From Candidatus Pacearchaeota archaeon (GTDB taxonomy: Archaea > Nanobdellota > Nanobdellia > Pacearchaeales > GW2011-AR1), in assembly GCA_017609795.1 (NCBI GenBank), contig JAFCDH010000011.1, positions 1 to 31,460 on the forward strand: DNA of 31,460 nucleotides. The letters are read 5' to 3'. Every line of letters begins with the position of its first letter. Within the stretch, counting starts at the first letter, position 1. The notes beneath the pieces were generated by a model. It was not told the origin of the DNA. It made no database searches and was given only the letters and a program-made list of their open reading frames with translations. Positions 7,273 to 15,982 of the stretch are shown here, piece by piece. A program made the translations under genes and the position numbers.

Positions 7273-10023
7273 TCAACCATACAACCTCTCATAAACTCCA
7301 TCTTTTTTATCAATTATAATTGCACCATTAATTTCAAGATTAGAATCTTTTTCAACAATATATTTTGTATCAGCGTCGGTAATATCTACATTTTCTGCAT
7401 TTATAATAGCTCCAGCATATTCAGATTTTTTCTCATAAACTGCAAAACCATATTCAATATTTGAGATTTCACTATCTTTAATAAAAATTTCTGAATTATC
7501 TTTGCTTGCAATTCCTATATAAGATTTATCTAAAGCTTTCCCACTTATCTTTATATTACTAATATTTACATTGCTTTTTTCACCAACACTTACTGCTTTA
7601 TCTCCTGCATTTAAAATCTCAATATCCCTTATATCAACAAAAGCTCCAGAAAAATCCAAACCATCATCTCCAGGATTAATAAATAATGAAGAAACTATAG
7701 AACCATCTCCAAAATCATCATCAAAACAATCAGAAAAACAATCTTCAAAAACAGAATTTTTAATTTCAAAATCAGAATCAATTATATTTAAAGCATCTTC
7801 AGAATTTGCTTTAATAAAAGAAGCCTGATCTAATATAACTGGAGATTTATAAAAACTTACTGCCCCTGTTAATTCCCATCCTTGTTTAGAAGGAACATTT
7901 AAATTTTCAAAAATAACATTTTTAATATTAGAAGTTTCATTTGCATTTAATACTGCAAGGCCTTGCCCTGTTTTATCTGAAGAAAAGATTTTAATTGGAT
8001 TCTCTTTTGTTCCAGAAAATTGCAAATTTGAATAAGAAACAATTGCTGCTCCATTTATAAGATTAATACTTGTTCTTTGTTTACAAGAAATAACATAATT
8101 TTTTGGAAGTATTAAACTTTGATTTAAAACCCAATCTCCTTGTTTGATTAATATAGTCTTAGAATCCTCATTAATATCTAAAAAATCATAAGCAGTAAGA
8201 TTTGATTCTTGTCTTATAAAATCTTGTTCAACAAAATCTTCTTTAACATAAGCATATGGATGAATTTCTGCATAATTAATATTTTCTGTTCCAAAAACTC
8301 TATAATTTAATTTAAAATCTAATAAAGAATCATTCAATTCAAAACCTTTAGGAATCTCAAATTCAAAGTTTTGATAATTTAAATCCACACTAGAAGCTCT
8401 TGGTTCAACAAATCCATTTTTATTTAGTTTAAATATAGAATCCTGATAAACAAGATTAATTATCTCTAGAGGAAAAATATCCTTATTTGCAACAGATAAA
8501 ACAATCTTCTCTTCAAAAACATCACTTTCCTGTAAATAAGCATGCAAAGGTTTAATTGGATTTAATTTAGTTTTTATTTTTTCTTGATTTAAATAAAAAT
8601 GCTCTTTAGAAAACTGATAAAAAGGATTTTCTTTATGTATAATCTTGGTATTTCTCTTTATATCTTCATCTAATTCTAAAAATAGTTTATCTAAATAAGA
8701 TTTTTCTGAAACTCTTTCTAATTCTTTTACATATTTTTCAAAAAATATCTTATCTCTAAAAATTATTTCTTCAAAAGTTTGTGCTTGTGAACAATTATTA
8801 AAACAATTTGGAATATAATTATCTAAAGTTACATAAACATCTAAAGGTTTTGCTTCTGCATCAAAACCAATTGGTTCTAATTTAGAATTAATAGGATTAT
8901 AATAAAATCTAATATTATTCCAAAAAGAAGCATGTACTGCTGATAACAGATTATTAATAGCAAAATATGTTGCAAGTTTATCTACATCAAAAACTTGATG
9001 TGTTTGTAATTTTCCTTGCCTAAAAGATTCTAATAATGCTTTTGCTTGTTTAAATTGTCCAGCTAATACAGGATCTGCTAAAATATCCTCATCATCAAAT
9101 GATTCTATATTACTATTAAAAAACCAATCTTTTGCAGTTTTATTAATTATATGTTGAGCTCCAGTTGAAGCATCATCTGAAAAAACCTTCATTATTTCAT
9201 CTTTTTTATCCATCATCACATCTTCATCAAATTTTAAAATAATTCCTTCTCTTCTATTATTACTTTCTATTAATTGAGTTTCAAAATGTTCTTCAATTGC
9301 ATATATTCCCATATTCTTTCCATTAATAACAACTTCTATAAACTCATATCTAAGTGCTAAAATATCTTCTTTTTTAAGAGCCTGCATATAAACTAATTCA
9401 TTAAGATATATTCTTTCTTTTGGATGTTGAATTGAAAAAGTTTTCATTCCAAAAAGAGTTTCATCATTTTTTATCTTTATCCTAAAAGACCATTTATCTC
9501 CTTTTAAATGCGAAGGAGTATCTCCTTTTAATCTAAGTCTTGCTCTTATTTCTTTATCATCATACCTGATTGTTGCAGGAACATAATCTTCCCCAGACCA
9601 ATTAAATTTATTAGCTTCTAATGCCCTATATCTTTGATATTCTAGTTTTTGATAATCAGCAAAATTAATATCTATAAAGATTTTTTTTGGATGTGAAAAC
9701 TGCCCCCTTATATAATTAAAAGGAAACTTAAACATGTTCCACCCGACATTTGACTCAATTTGAGTTTTAATATTTCTTAAATCAGTTATTCCCATAGAAT
9801 GCAATATATCTATTGCTAATGAAGAAGGATTATCAAAAGTTCCAAAATATCCAGAGATTATTAATCCAAAAACCAAACCAAATAGAAAAATCCCAAAAAT
9901 TATTATAATAAAATAAACCACTTTTGTCTTTCTATTATATATTCTTCTCCAAATCTTTTTTAAAATTTCTCTAGAATAATAAAAAAAATCTTTTCCTTGT
10001 CTTTGCTTGATTTTCATTTTCAA
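7273..10023 (-). CDS. Membrane-anchored CotH-family kinase with C-terminal beta-helix
   Basis: This 916-residue protein has a basic cytoplasmic N terminus, one transmembrane segment (about 35-58) and a large external part. The CotH kinase region (about 115-470) shows ARLRLKGDTPSHLKGDKWSF, then IYAIEEHFE (catalytic-helix Glu) and GIILKFDED. The later NNLLSAVHASFWNNIRFYYN and PIGFDAEAK segments correspond to the family's N...D metal-binding residues. CotH proteins are atypical ATP-dependent protein kinases, best known from Bacillus spores. The region from about 640 to the end carries repeated short strands (NVIFENLNV, NSVFEDCFSD, IRDIEILNAG, NISNIKISG) typical of a right-handed parallel beta-helix that binds or modifies polysaccharide. 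It overlaps DUF4956 by 4 bases (ATGA), so the two are translationally coupled. Confidence 0.85.
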   Translation of the reverse strand: MKMKIKQRQGKDFFYYSREILKKIWRRIYNRKTKVVYFIIIIFGIFLFGLVFGLIISGYFGTFDNPSSLAIDILHSMGITDLRNIKTQIESNVGWNMFKFPFNYIRGQFSHPKKIFIDINFADYQKLEYQRYRALEANKFNWSGEDYVPATIRYDDKEIRARLRLKGDTPSHLKGDKWSFRIKIKNDETLFGMKTFSIQHPKERIYLNELVYMQALKKEDILALRYEFIEVVINGKNMGIYAIEEHFETQLIESNNRREGIILKFDEDVMMDKKDEIMKVFSDDASTGAQHIINKTAKDWFFNSNIESFDDEDILADPVLAGQFKQAKALLESFRQGKLQTHQVFDVDKLATYFAINNLLSAVHASFWNNIRFYYNPINSKLEPIGFDAEAKPLDVYVTLDNYIPNCFNNCSQAQTFEEIIFRDKIFFEKYVKELERVSEKSYLDKLFLELDEDIKRNTKIIHKENPFYQFSKEHFYLNQEKIKTKLNPIKPLHAYLQESDVFEEKIVLSVANKDIFPLEIINLVYQDSIFKLNKNGFVEPRASSVDLNYQNFEFEIPKGFELNDSLLDFKLNYRVFGTENINYAEIHPYAYVKEDFVEQDFIRQESNLTAYDFLDINEDSKTILIKQGDWVLNQSLILPKNYVISCKQRTSINLINGAAIVSYSNLQFSGTKENPIKIFSSDKTGQGLAVLNANETSNIKNVIFENLNVPSKQGWELTGAVSFYKSPVILDQASFIKANSEDALNIIDSDFEIKNSVFEDCFSDCFDDDFGDGSIVSSLFINPGDDGLDFSGAFVDIRDIEILNAGDKAVSVGEKSNVNISNIKISGKALDKSYIGIASKDNSEIFIKDSEISNIEYGFAVYEKKSEYAGAIINAENVDITDADTKYIVEKDSNLEINGAIIIDKKDGVYERLYG

Positions 10024-10697
10024 AAAATTCCAGATTTATCAAGATAAGAAATTGTAATTGATTTTGAAAGAGAATTTAATTCTTTTTTGGTTTTTTCTAA
10101 GTTATCAAAAGAGGAAAAATCAACAAAAAAAGAAGCTTCTAAAATCTCATTTTCTAATTGGTCAAAACGTTTTAAATTTACAGCAGAACAATGTTTTCTA
10201 AGTATACTAATTATTTCTTTTAATTCAATATTTTTTCCAGAAATTGTTATATATAGATTTTGATTATTATCTTTTTCATGAACAAAATGTCTTCCCCAAA
10301 TTAATAATGAAAGGATAACAAAAGCAGTTAAAGTTACTAATAATTGTCCTGCACCTAATCCTAATCCAATCGCAATTGTTAAAAACAAAAAAGCTAATTC
10401 TTCAGGTTCTTTTATTGCAGCCCTAAACCTAACAATAGATAAAGCACCAACAAGGCCTAAAGAAAGGGCAAGAGAAGATTTAACAACCATTATGATTAAA
10501 GTAGTTGTAGTGGTCATTAAAACAAAATTAGAAGAGAATTTTTTCCTATTTGAGATAGAAGTCCCATATTTAATATAAAGTTTGCTTAATATATATGCAA
10601 GAAGTGCTGATAAAATTAAAGCAAACACTAAGTAAGAATAATCTACTTGCATAGGTTGAGTTGTTATAAATTCTTCAATACTTTGAATTCTAACCAT
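10020..10697 (-). CDS. DUF4956 membrane protein
   Basis: This 225-residue protein is recognised as DUF4956. After a short N-terminal tail there are membrane segments at about 20-40, 58-86 and 100-134, then a soluble C-terminal domain of about 90 residues. The family signature GALSIVRFRAAIKEPEELAFLFL (84-106), followed by GLGLGAGQ, is very clear. The function is unknown, but DUF4956 genes regularly neighbour VTC and CotH genes. Here it is the first gene of a two-gene minus-strand operon, overlapping the CotH start by 4 bases. A plausible role is channel, transporter or membrane scaffold for the kinase/polyphosphate module (inference). Confidence 0.88.
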   Translation of the reverse strand: MVRIQSIEEFITTQPMQVDYSYLVFALILSALLAYILSKLYIKYGTSISNRKKFSSNFVLMTTTTTLIIMVVKSSLALSLGLVGALSIVRFRAAIKEPEELAFLFLTIAIGLGLGAGQLLVTLTAFVILSLLIWGRHFVHEKDNNQNLYITISGKNIELKEIISILRKHCSAVNLKRFDQLENEILEASFFVDFSSFDNLEKTKKELNSLSKSITISYLDKSGIF

Positions 10698-10720
10698 TTT
10701 TATATTTTTTTAACTAAAAT

Positions 10721-10731
10721 CTTATATATTT
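10721..10731 (-). promoter_or_regulatory. TATA box of the DUF4956-CotH operon
   Basis: On the minus strand AAATATATAAG is centred about 29 nt before ATG 10697. Confidence 0.5.
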
Positions 10732-10974
10732 TTAAGCTATACAAACCACTCATCTGTAAAGCTCTAAGTTTTATAAGATATTGATTTAGTTTTTAAGATA
10801 TTTTGATATCCAAATATCCTGATTTAGCTATAATTTATTATTTTATAAAGATTGTTGAGGTTTGATAGAGGTTTTTTAGAAGGACATACCAACAATCCTC
10901 CACAACCCTTTAAAACAAAGCTTTCTTTAGAATATTTATTAACAATATAACTTTAGATAAATTAAATAACCAAT

Positions 10975-10987
10975 ATCATATAAAATA
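10975..10987 (+). promoter_or_regulatory. TATA-like element of the flippase gene
   Basis: ATCATATAAAATA is centred about 20 nt before ATG 11001, slightly closer than elsewhere. ACTTTAGATAA at 10950-10960 is an alternative. The block resembles repeat blocks at 3480, 3641 and 14028. Confidence 0.4.
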
Positions 10988-11000
10988 TCAAAACAAAAAA

Positions 11001-12539
11001 ATGGAACATTTAAAACATCTTTTTAATTCCAATCTCAAAGAAAGAATAATAAAAGATTCTTTTTGGAGCTTTATATCTAGAACTATTAATAGAATAGGAG
11101 CACTAATTTTCACAATTATTTTAGCAAGATTCTTAATGCCAGAAGGTTATGGGGTTTATTCAATTGTCTTTTCAACTGCAATGATTTTTTGCACATTTGC
11201 AGATTTAGGAATAAATTCAACTCTTTCAAGATATTTATCATCAGCACTTGTAAAAGATAGAAAAAAAATACCTTCTTATCACTGGTATTTATTAAAAATA
11301 AAATTTGTTTTTAGTCTTATAATTTCTATTTTATTATTAATTTTAGCATATCCTCTTTCTTTTTATGTGTTTAAAAACTCTGATTTGTTCTTGCCATTTA
11401 TAATTGCTTCATTTTATATATTTGTCTTATCTTTTGAAGGATTTTATATTGAAGTTTTTTATTCTTTAGAAAAAATTAATTATGTAAGTTTTAAACAATC
11501 TGTAAATCAAGTTTTAAGAATTGTTTTAGCTCTTCTTGTTTTTTATTTTATATCTTCTTCATACCATATTATAGGAATTTTTGCAGCACTAATAATAACT
11601 AGTATATTTGTTCTTTTTTTAACTTTGTTTTATCTAAAAAAATTAATTCCAAGTTTATACCATAAACCAAAAGAAAAGATTGATAAAAAAAGAGTAAAAA
11701 GATTTGCAGGATTTTTAATCATAGCAAGTATTTCTGGAATTTTTTTCTTATATGTAGATTCTATTATAATCGGAATTTTTCTATTACCAGAATATGTAGG
11801 TTATTATCGAGCAGCATTTTCTTTGATATTTGGAGCAGCAAGTTTTGTAGCTTTTCTTGAACCTATGCTAATTCCTATTTTTACTAAACTCAGAAAAATA
11901 CAAACTCAAAATGTTTTGGATAAATTATTAAGATATGTCTTTATAATAGCAATTCCTATTTCCTTTGGATTATTAGTTTTAGGAAAATATTTTTTAACAT
12001 TTCTTTTTGGTGCCTCTTATTTTAAAGGGGCCCTTCCTATGATGTTTTTATCATTTTTAATTCTACCATTAGTTTCTGCAGGATTTTTTTCATCTTTATT
12101 TTCTGCAAAAGAAAAGCCAAAATTTTTAGCCCAATTAATGGTTTCTATAACTATAATTAATATATTTTTAGACTTATTATTTATAAAATTATTTCTTTTA
12201 ATTTCTCCAATCTGGGCAATAACAGGAGTAGCTTTAGCAACTTTAATAAGTTGGATTTTTTATTTTATAGCCTCAACTTATTTAATAAAAAAGAAACTTA
12301 ATCTTACAATTCCTTTAAAATTACTTGCAAAACCTTTAATTGCAAGTTTAATAATGACAGGAATTTTGTTTTATACAATTTCTTTTGTTAAAAATATGAC
12401 ACTTATTTTAGGAATCTCTTTAATTATTTTTGGAGCATTAATTTATTTGTTTTCAATGATTTTAATAAAAGGTATAAATAAACAAGATTTAGATTTAATT
12501 AAGTTCTCTATTAAAAAACTTAAAAGAAAAATCATTTAA
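11001..12539 (+). CDS. Wzx-like polysaccharide flippase (MOP superfamily)
   Basis: This 512-residue integral membrane protein has about 12-14 transmembrane helices. The N-terminal SFWSFISRTINRIGALIFTIILARFLMPEGYGVYSI segment is characteristic of polysaccharide biosynthesis (Wzx/RfbX) proteins. The second half contains a matching domain start (RFAGFLIIASISGIFFLYVDSIIIGIFLLPEYVGYY). Such proteins flip lipid-linked oligosaccharides across the membrane for surface polysaccharide or protein glycosylation. Length and topology are normal. It stands at the head of a plus-strand glycosyltransferase group, which fits export of the glycan made here. The direction of flipping and the substrate are inferred from the family. 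Confidence 0.9.
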   Translation: MEHLKHLFNSNLKERIIKDSFWSFISRTINRIGALIFTIILARFLMPEGYGVYSIVFSTAMIFCTFADLGINSTLSRYLSSALVKDRKKIPSYHWYLLKIKFVFSLIISILLLILAYPLSFYVFKNSDLFLPFIIASFYIFVLSFEGFYIEVFYSLEKINYVSFKQSVNQVLRIVLALLVFYFISSSYHIIGIFAALIITSIFVLFLTLFYLKKLIPSLYHKPKEKIDKKRVKRFAGFLIIASISGIFFLYVDSIIIGIFLLPEYVGYYRAAFSLIFGAASFVAFLEPMLIPIFTKLRKIQTQNVLDKLLRYVFIIAIPISFGLLVLGKYFLTFLFGASYFKGALPMMFLSFLILPLVSAGFFSSLFSAKEKPKFLAQLMVSITIINIFLDLLFIKLFLLISPIWAITGVALATLISWIFYFIASTYLIKKKLNLTIPLKLLAKPLIASLIMTGILFYTISFVKNMTLILGISLIIFGALIYLFSMILIKGINKQDLDLIKFSIKKLKRKII

Positions 12540-12563
12540 AATATATTTTTTAGAATATAATAG

Positions 12564-12580
12564 TTTATAATCTTTAAACT
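12564..12580 (+). promoter_or_regulatory. TATA-like region before the GT-B gene
   Basis: TTTATAATCTTTAAACT lies about 20-37 nt before ATG 12601. Confidence 0.4.
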
Positions 12581-12600
12581 AATCAATAATAAATAAAAAA

Positions 12601-13800
12601 ATGACAATTAAAAAGAAACAAATAATATTTTTAGAGCCTTGGCCAACAGTTATGGTCTATAAGATAGCTAAATTATTTAAGAAAAAAGGTTATGAAACAA
12701 TCTCAATAAGAATCTTAGAAAGCAAGGGTTTATCAAACAAATTCTTTGGTCAGGCCTTTGACAAAATTCTTTCTTTTAATCTTATTTTTCATAAAATAAA
12801 CCTAAAAAATTTACCTCTTATTATTCTATCTTTATTAAAAAGATTTCCTTTTATCTTAAAAGCAGGGATTTCTATATTAAGATTAAAACCTTATATTATA
12901 GTTGCTAGAGCTCAGCCAAGTTGGCCTTGTAAATTAATTAAGATTCTTTTTAAAAAACATCCTATGATTTATTTTCCATATGATCTTCGTGCTGAAAGCG
13001 CTTCTGAAGAATATTTAGATAAAATAGAAACAAAAGGTTTTGAATTAAAAGCAGAAGAGTTTTGTTTTAAAAACTCAGAAGGAATTATGCATAAAGGAGA
13101 CCCTGATGAATTAAAACCAATAAATCCAAAACCTCCACAAATACATTTTCCTCCTTATTGTTCTAAAGATTTTATTGTTCCAATAAACAAAAACAAATTA
13201 TCTAAAAAAGATAAAAAAATACATATAGTTCATATAGACTCTGCAGGATTTGTAGATTCAGAAGTTTATACTACTTTTTTAAAATACATTAAAGCATTTA
13301 TAAGAAATAAAATTCATATTCATTTATACACAAAACCAAATACTTCTTCAAAAGAAGAACTTCATGAAGGCTTAAAAAAAGTTTTTAGAGAGGCCTTTGA
13401 TTCAAAATATTTTCATCTTCACTTACCTTTAGATGCTCAAGATTTAGCAAAAGAAATGTCAAAATATGATTTTGGATTATTTCATACAGGTTCTGAGAAC
13501 ATAAGTGATGCAGGGCTTAGATGCACAATAGGAAATAAGCTTTCTTCTTATCTTGAAGCAGGAATTCCATTTTTTTACACTAAAAAATTTGCATATGTAG
13601 ACAAAATAATGAAATCATATGGACTTGCATTATATATTGAAAATGTTAAAGATATTAACAAAATTAAATACAATCCTTCTGCTTATAAAAAATTAGAAAA
13701 AAAAATTATTAAAGCAAGACAAGATTTTCTTATGGAAAAAAATTTTCCAAAATTAGAAAAATTCATTAAAAAAATAGTTGAAAAAAAGAAAAGGAGATGA
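12601..13800 (+). CDS. GT-B glycosyltransferase-like protein (GT4-like)
   Basis: This 399-residue protein appears to have two Rossmann-like domains. The N-terminal half starts QIIFLEPWPTVMVYKIAKLFKKKGYE and contains the IVARAQPSWPCKLIK and MIYFPYDLRAES strands. The C-terminal half has IHIVHIDSAGF, DAQDLAKEMSKYDFGLFHTGSE and TIGNKLSSYLEAGIPFFY, which resembles the 'NK-(F/Y)-YL-AG-P' nucleotide-sugar-binding region of GT4 enzymes. It ends in a Lys-rich tail. The exact family is uncertain because the classic GT4 E-x7-E motif is not obvious. The context (flippase before it, GT9 after) supports a role in adding a sugar to the exported glycan. Confidence 0.7.
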   Translation: MTIKKKQIIFLEPWPTVMVYKIAKLFKKKGYETISIRILESKGLSNKFFGQAFDKILSFNLIFHKINLKNLPLIILSLLKRFPFILKAGISILRLKPYIIVARAQPSWPCKLIKILFKKHPMIYFPYDLRAESASEEYLDKIETKGFELKAEEFCFKNSEGIMHKGDPDELKPINPKPPQIHFPPYCSKDFIVPINKNKLSKKDKKIHIVHIDSAGFVDSEVYTTFLKYIKAFIRNKIHIHLYTKPNTSSKEELHEGLKKVFREAFDSKYFHLHLPLDAQDLAKEMSKYDFGLFHTGSENISDAGLRCTIGNKLSSYLEAGIPFFYTKKFAYVDKIMKSYGLALYIENVKDINKIKYNPSAYKKLEKKIIKARQDFLMEKNFPKLEKFIKKIVEKKKRR

Positions 13801-14140
13801 AGACAATAGTCAATGAAATATAATAAGATGAAAACAATAAGCTTAAGAGAAATAGAAGAGTAAAACCTAAGATTACAGAAAAGAATAGCATCCTTATAAA
13901 GAGCAATAATATATATTTAATTAACATAAAGAATTTAAATGAAATAATTTCTATTGATTTATAAAAAGGATGTAAACTTATATCTGAATCTCTTAAAACT
14001 ATTATTAATAGATACAAATACTAGTAACATATAAAATATTAAGAGAAAGCTACCGAGATTAAGCTTCACAAAAAAACTCAGATAATCTCTCTTGATTGAG
14101 CTTATAAAATATAGGTAATAAATAATATAAAAACAAAAAG
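13801..14140. other. AT-rich intergenic region with repeat blocks
   Basis: No convincing gene is present in 340 bases. AAGCTTAAGAG (about 13840) and GATTAAGCTTCAC (about 14057) are degenerate copies of the recurring motif. Bases 14078-14113 align closely with 23758-23794, with only a few differences and the same orientation. This block ends in the TATA box of the GT9 gene. Confidence 0.5.
14101..14113 (+). promoter_or_regulatory. TATA box of the GT9 gene
   Basis: CTTATAAAATATA lies about 34 nt (centre) before ATG 14141. The same 13-mer occurs at 23782-23794 before the broken transketolase gene. Confidence 0.5.
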
Positions 14141-15106
14141 ATGGAGAAAATTTTAATAATAAAAACAGGGCATTCTGAGGTTTTAGAAAATGATCCTGTT
14201 TCAGAAAAACCAAGTTTTGGTGATATTTTAAGAACAACTCCTTTATTGCATTTATATAAAGAAGATTATGTAATTTGGTTGACAGATAAAGCTGCCTTTC
14301 CTTTATTAAAAGGAAACCCTTATATTAATGAATTATTATCTTTAAATTTTAAAAATGCAGTTAGATTAATAAATGAAAAAGATATAGATACAGTAATAAA
14401 TCTAGAAAAAAGTTATGATATTTGCAAATTAGTTAATCAAATCAATGCTTGGAAAAAATATGGATTTAGATTTGATGAAAAAACTAATTCTGCAAAAGCT
14501 TATGATAGAGCTTTTGAAATCTTAAGTGTTAGTGCAGATATAGATGTTCAAAGAAAAAATCAAAAAACAATGCAAGAGCTTTTATTTGAAATAGTTGGTG
14601 AAAAATGGAGAGATGAAGAATATGTTTTAGGATATGAACCAAAATCAGAAGTAAAATATGATATTGGCTTAAATGTATTTGCTGGTTCAAAATGGCCAAT
14701 AAAAATGTGGCCAATGAATAATTGGGATATTTTAGAAAAAGAATTATTAAAAAACAATTTAAAAATAACAAGACAAGATAAACAACCAAAAGAAATTTTA
14801 TCTAATCTTTACTCTTATATGGATTGGATAAATTCTTGCAAAATAGTTATAAGTAATGATAGTTTAGGAATGCATTTAGCAATTGCCTTAAAAAAGAAGG
14901 TTCTTGGTTTATTTGGTCCTACAGCACATAAGGAAGTTCATTTTTATTCTAGAGGAAAGGCAATTTTACCCCAAGAAATTTTTTCTTGTTATCCTTGTTT
15001 TAAAACACATTGTATAAGAAACTATAATTGTATGAAAAATATTTCTCCTGAAAAGGTTTATAAGGAAGTAGCAGAAATGATAGGTAACAATAAATTTTTT
15101 TATTAA
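14141..15106 (+). CDS. GT9 family glycosyltransferase (ADP-heptose transferase-like)
   Basis: This 321-residue GT-B enzyme belongs to family 9, which transfers heptose or other sugars in bacterial LPS cores. The N terminus has KILIIKTG and the FGDILRTTPLLHLY motif (about residues 26-39). The C-terminal domain has NVFAGSKWPIKMWP, the ISNDSLGMHLAIALKKKVLGLFGPT donor-binding segment, and a CYPCFKTHC cysteine cluster common in the family. Length is normal. GT9 is mainly a bacterial family, so acquisition by transfer is plausible. Donor and acceptor cannot be told from sequence. The protein ends at 15106 just before a decayed gene and a T-rich stretch. Confidence 0.88.
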   Translation: MEKILIIKTGHSEVLENDPVSEKPSFGDILRTTPLLHLYKEDYVIWLTDKAAFPLLKGNPYINELLSLNFKNAVRLINEKDIDTVINLEKSYDICKLVNQINAWKKYGFRFDEKTNSAKAYDRAFEILSVSADIDVQRKNQKTMQELLFEIVGEKWRDEEYVLGYEPKSEVKYDIGLNVFAGSKWPIKMWPMNNWDILEKELLKNNLKITRQDKQPKEILSNLYSYMDWINSCKIVISNDSLGMHLAIALKKKVLGLFGPTAHKEVHFYSRGKAILPQEIFSCYPCFKTHCIRNYNCMKNISPEKVYKEVAEMIGNNKFFY

Positions 15107-15137
15107 AAAGGATTTTTCCCTTCTATGTTTTTTTGGA
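15107..15137 (+). terminator. T-rich possible terminator after the GT9 gene
   Basis: Runs of five and seven T follow the stop closely (GGATTTTTCCC, then GTTTTTTTGG). Oligo-T on the non-template strand is the usual archaeal intrinsic termination signal. T runs are common in this AT-rich DNA, so confidence is low. Confidence 0.25.
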
Positions 15138-15198
15138 TAAACCAAAAATAAAATCAAAAATTCAGATAATAAATATTAAATAAAGTAAGGAATATGAT

Positions 15199-15279
15199 AT
15201 GAGCAAATTTTTTAAATTAAAAGATTCATATAGCAACAAAGAACATCAAAAATCCAAATATAAAATAATCGCTAAATAA
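15199..15279 (+). CDS. Possible 26-residue ORF, unknown
   Basis: ATG 15199 opens a 26-codon frame (MSKFFKLKDSYSNKEHQKSK then YKIIAK) in the gap between the GT9 gene and the decayed radical SAM gene. It is hydrophilic and Lys-rich, with no recognisable motif. It may be the leftover N terminus of a lost gene or chance. Confidence 0.15.
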   Translation: MSKFFKLKDSYSNKEHQKSKYKIIAK

Positions 15280-15350
15280 CCTAAAAAAGTTTCTTTATCA
15301 ATGTTGACAATTTTAAAAAGGCCTCTAATAAATTTTTTCTGTAATTTATT

Positions 15351-15937
15351 TTAACTAATTCTCTTTGAAAATTCCAAATCCGCGTCTAGTTTTTTTCTCC
15401 AATCATTTAATTCCTTAGGAGTAATCTTACAAATTTTACAAAGCTTTTTTATTTTTGATTTACTTTTAAAATTAATTCTATCCCACTCAAACGCCCTTAA
15501 AATCTGTAATTCAGTTGGGGTAAATTCATTAGTAATTATATTCCCAACCCCATAACTATAAAATCTAAATCTTCATTTTTCATCATTAAATCAGGTGTAA
15601 CAGTCGCATGTGCACCCCCAGCAATAGTAATTGTTTTAGGATAAGCTTTTTTAGCTATTGAAATAGTTTTATCATAACTATCTGCATGAGTAAAAGCCCG
15701 GCAACTTATTCCAAACACATCGGGTTTATATTCGGAGACTTTTTTAAAGATTTGCTCTATTGATAAATTGTTTATATTCGCATCCAATATTTCAACTTCA
15801 TATTTATCCTTTAACACTGCAGTTAAAAGTCCAATTGCATAGGGAAATACATTCATCTTTTTGTTGCCCCACAACCAGTGTTTGGCATACACAACATTAT
15901 TTTTTTTATTTGTTTTTTCATTATGTTTAATTGACAC
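15351..15937 (-). pseudogene. B12-binding radical SAM gene with catalytic core deleted
   Basis: From ATG 15937 to the stop at 15536, 133 residues form the N-terminal cobalamin-binding-like domain of BchE-type radical SAM proteins: PYAIGLLTAVL, YEVEILDANI, PDVFGISCRAFTHADSY, KTITIAGGAHATVTPDLMM, DLDFIVMG. The frame then stops. In a different minus-strand frame, from about 15547 to a stop at 15351, lies the typical C-terminal tail of the same family (FTPTELQILRAFEWDRINF, then a helical segment ending DWRKKLDADLEFSKRIS). The radical SAM domain with its CxxxCxxC, expected between them, is missing. An internal deletion with a frameshift best explains this. Codons such as GCG, CGG and CCC are more frequent than in neighbours, hinting at later acquisition. 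Confidence 0.8.
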
Positions 15938-15970
15938 AGATATTCACACTTTTAAGTATGAGAAGATGTC

Positions 15971-15982
15971 ACTTTATAAATC
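15971..15982 (-). promoter_or_regulatory. TATA-like element of the decayed radical SAM gene
   Basis: On the minus strand GATTTATAAAGT lies about 39 nt before ATG 15937, so the promoter may still be present. Confidence 0.4.

Larger units (their letters stand above)
10698..11000. other. Divergent intergenic region with palindrome and possible hairpin
   Basis: No ORF of note is present in these 303 bases between divergent transcription units. A near-perfect 22-base palindrome lies at 10797-10818 (GATATTT arms around GATATC). A separate inverted pair GATTGTTG (10850-10857) and CAACAATC (10890-10897) sits in a locally more GC-rich patch, preceded by TTTTATAAAG. It could be an operator plus a small RNA or attenuator, but support is weak. 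Confidence 0.35.

Noticed and set aside
7571..7828. Plus-strand open frame of 85 residues
   Set aside because: It is antisense to the beta-helix part of the CotH protein; its Ser/Lys-rich composition is the mirror of that gene.
13766..14237. Minus-strand open frames of 83 and 92 residues
   Set aside because: They are rich in Phe, Leu and Ile as expected for the reverse of A-rich DNA, overlap each other and the GT9 gene, and have no family match.
14529..14789. Minus-strand open frames inside the GT9 gene
   Set aside because: They are fully antisense to a well-supported coding region.
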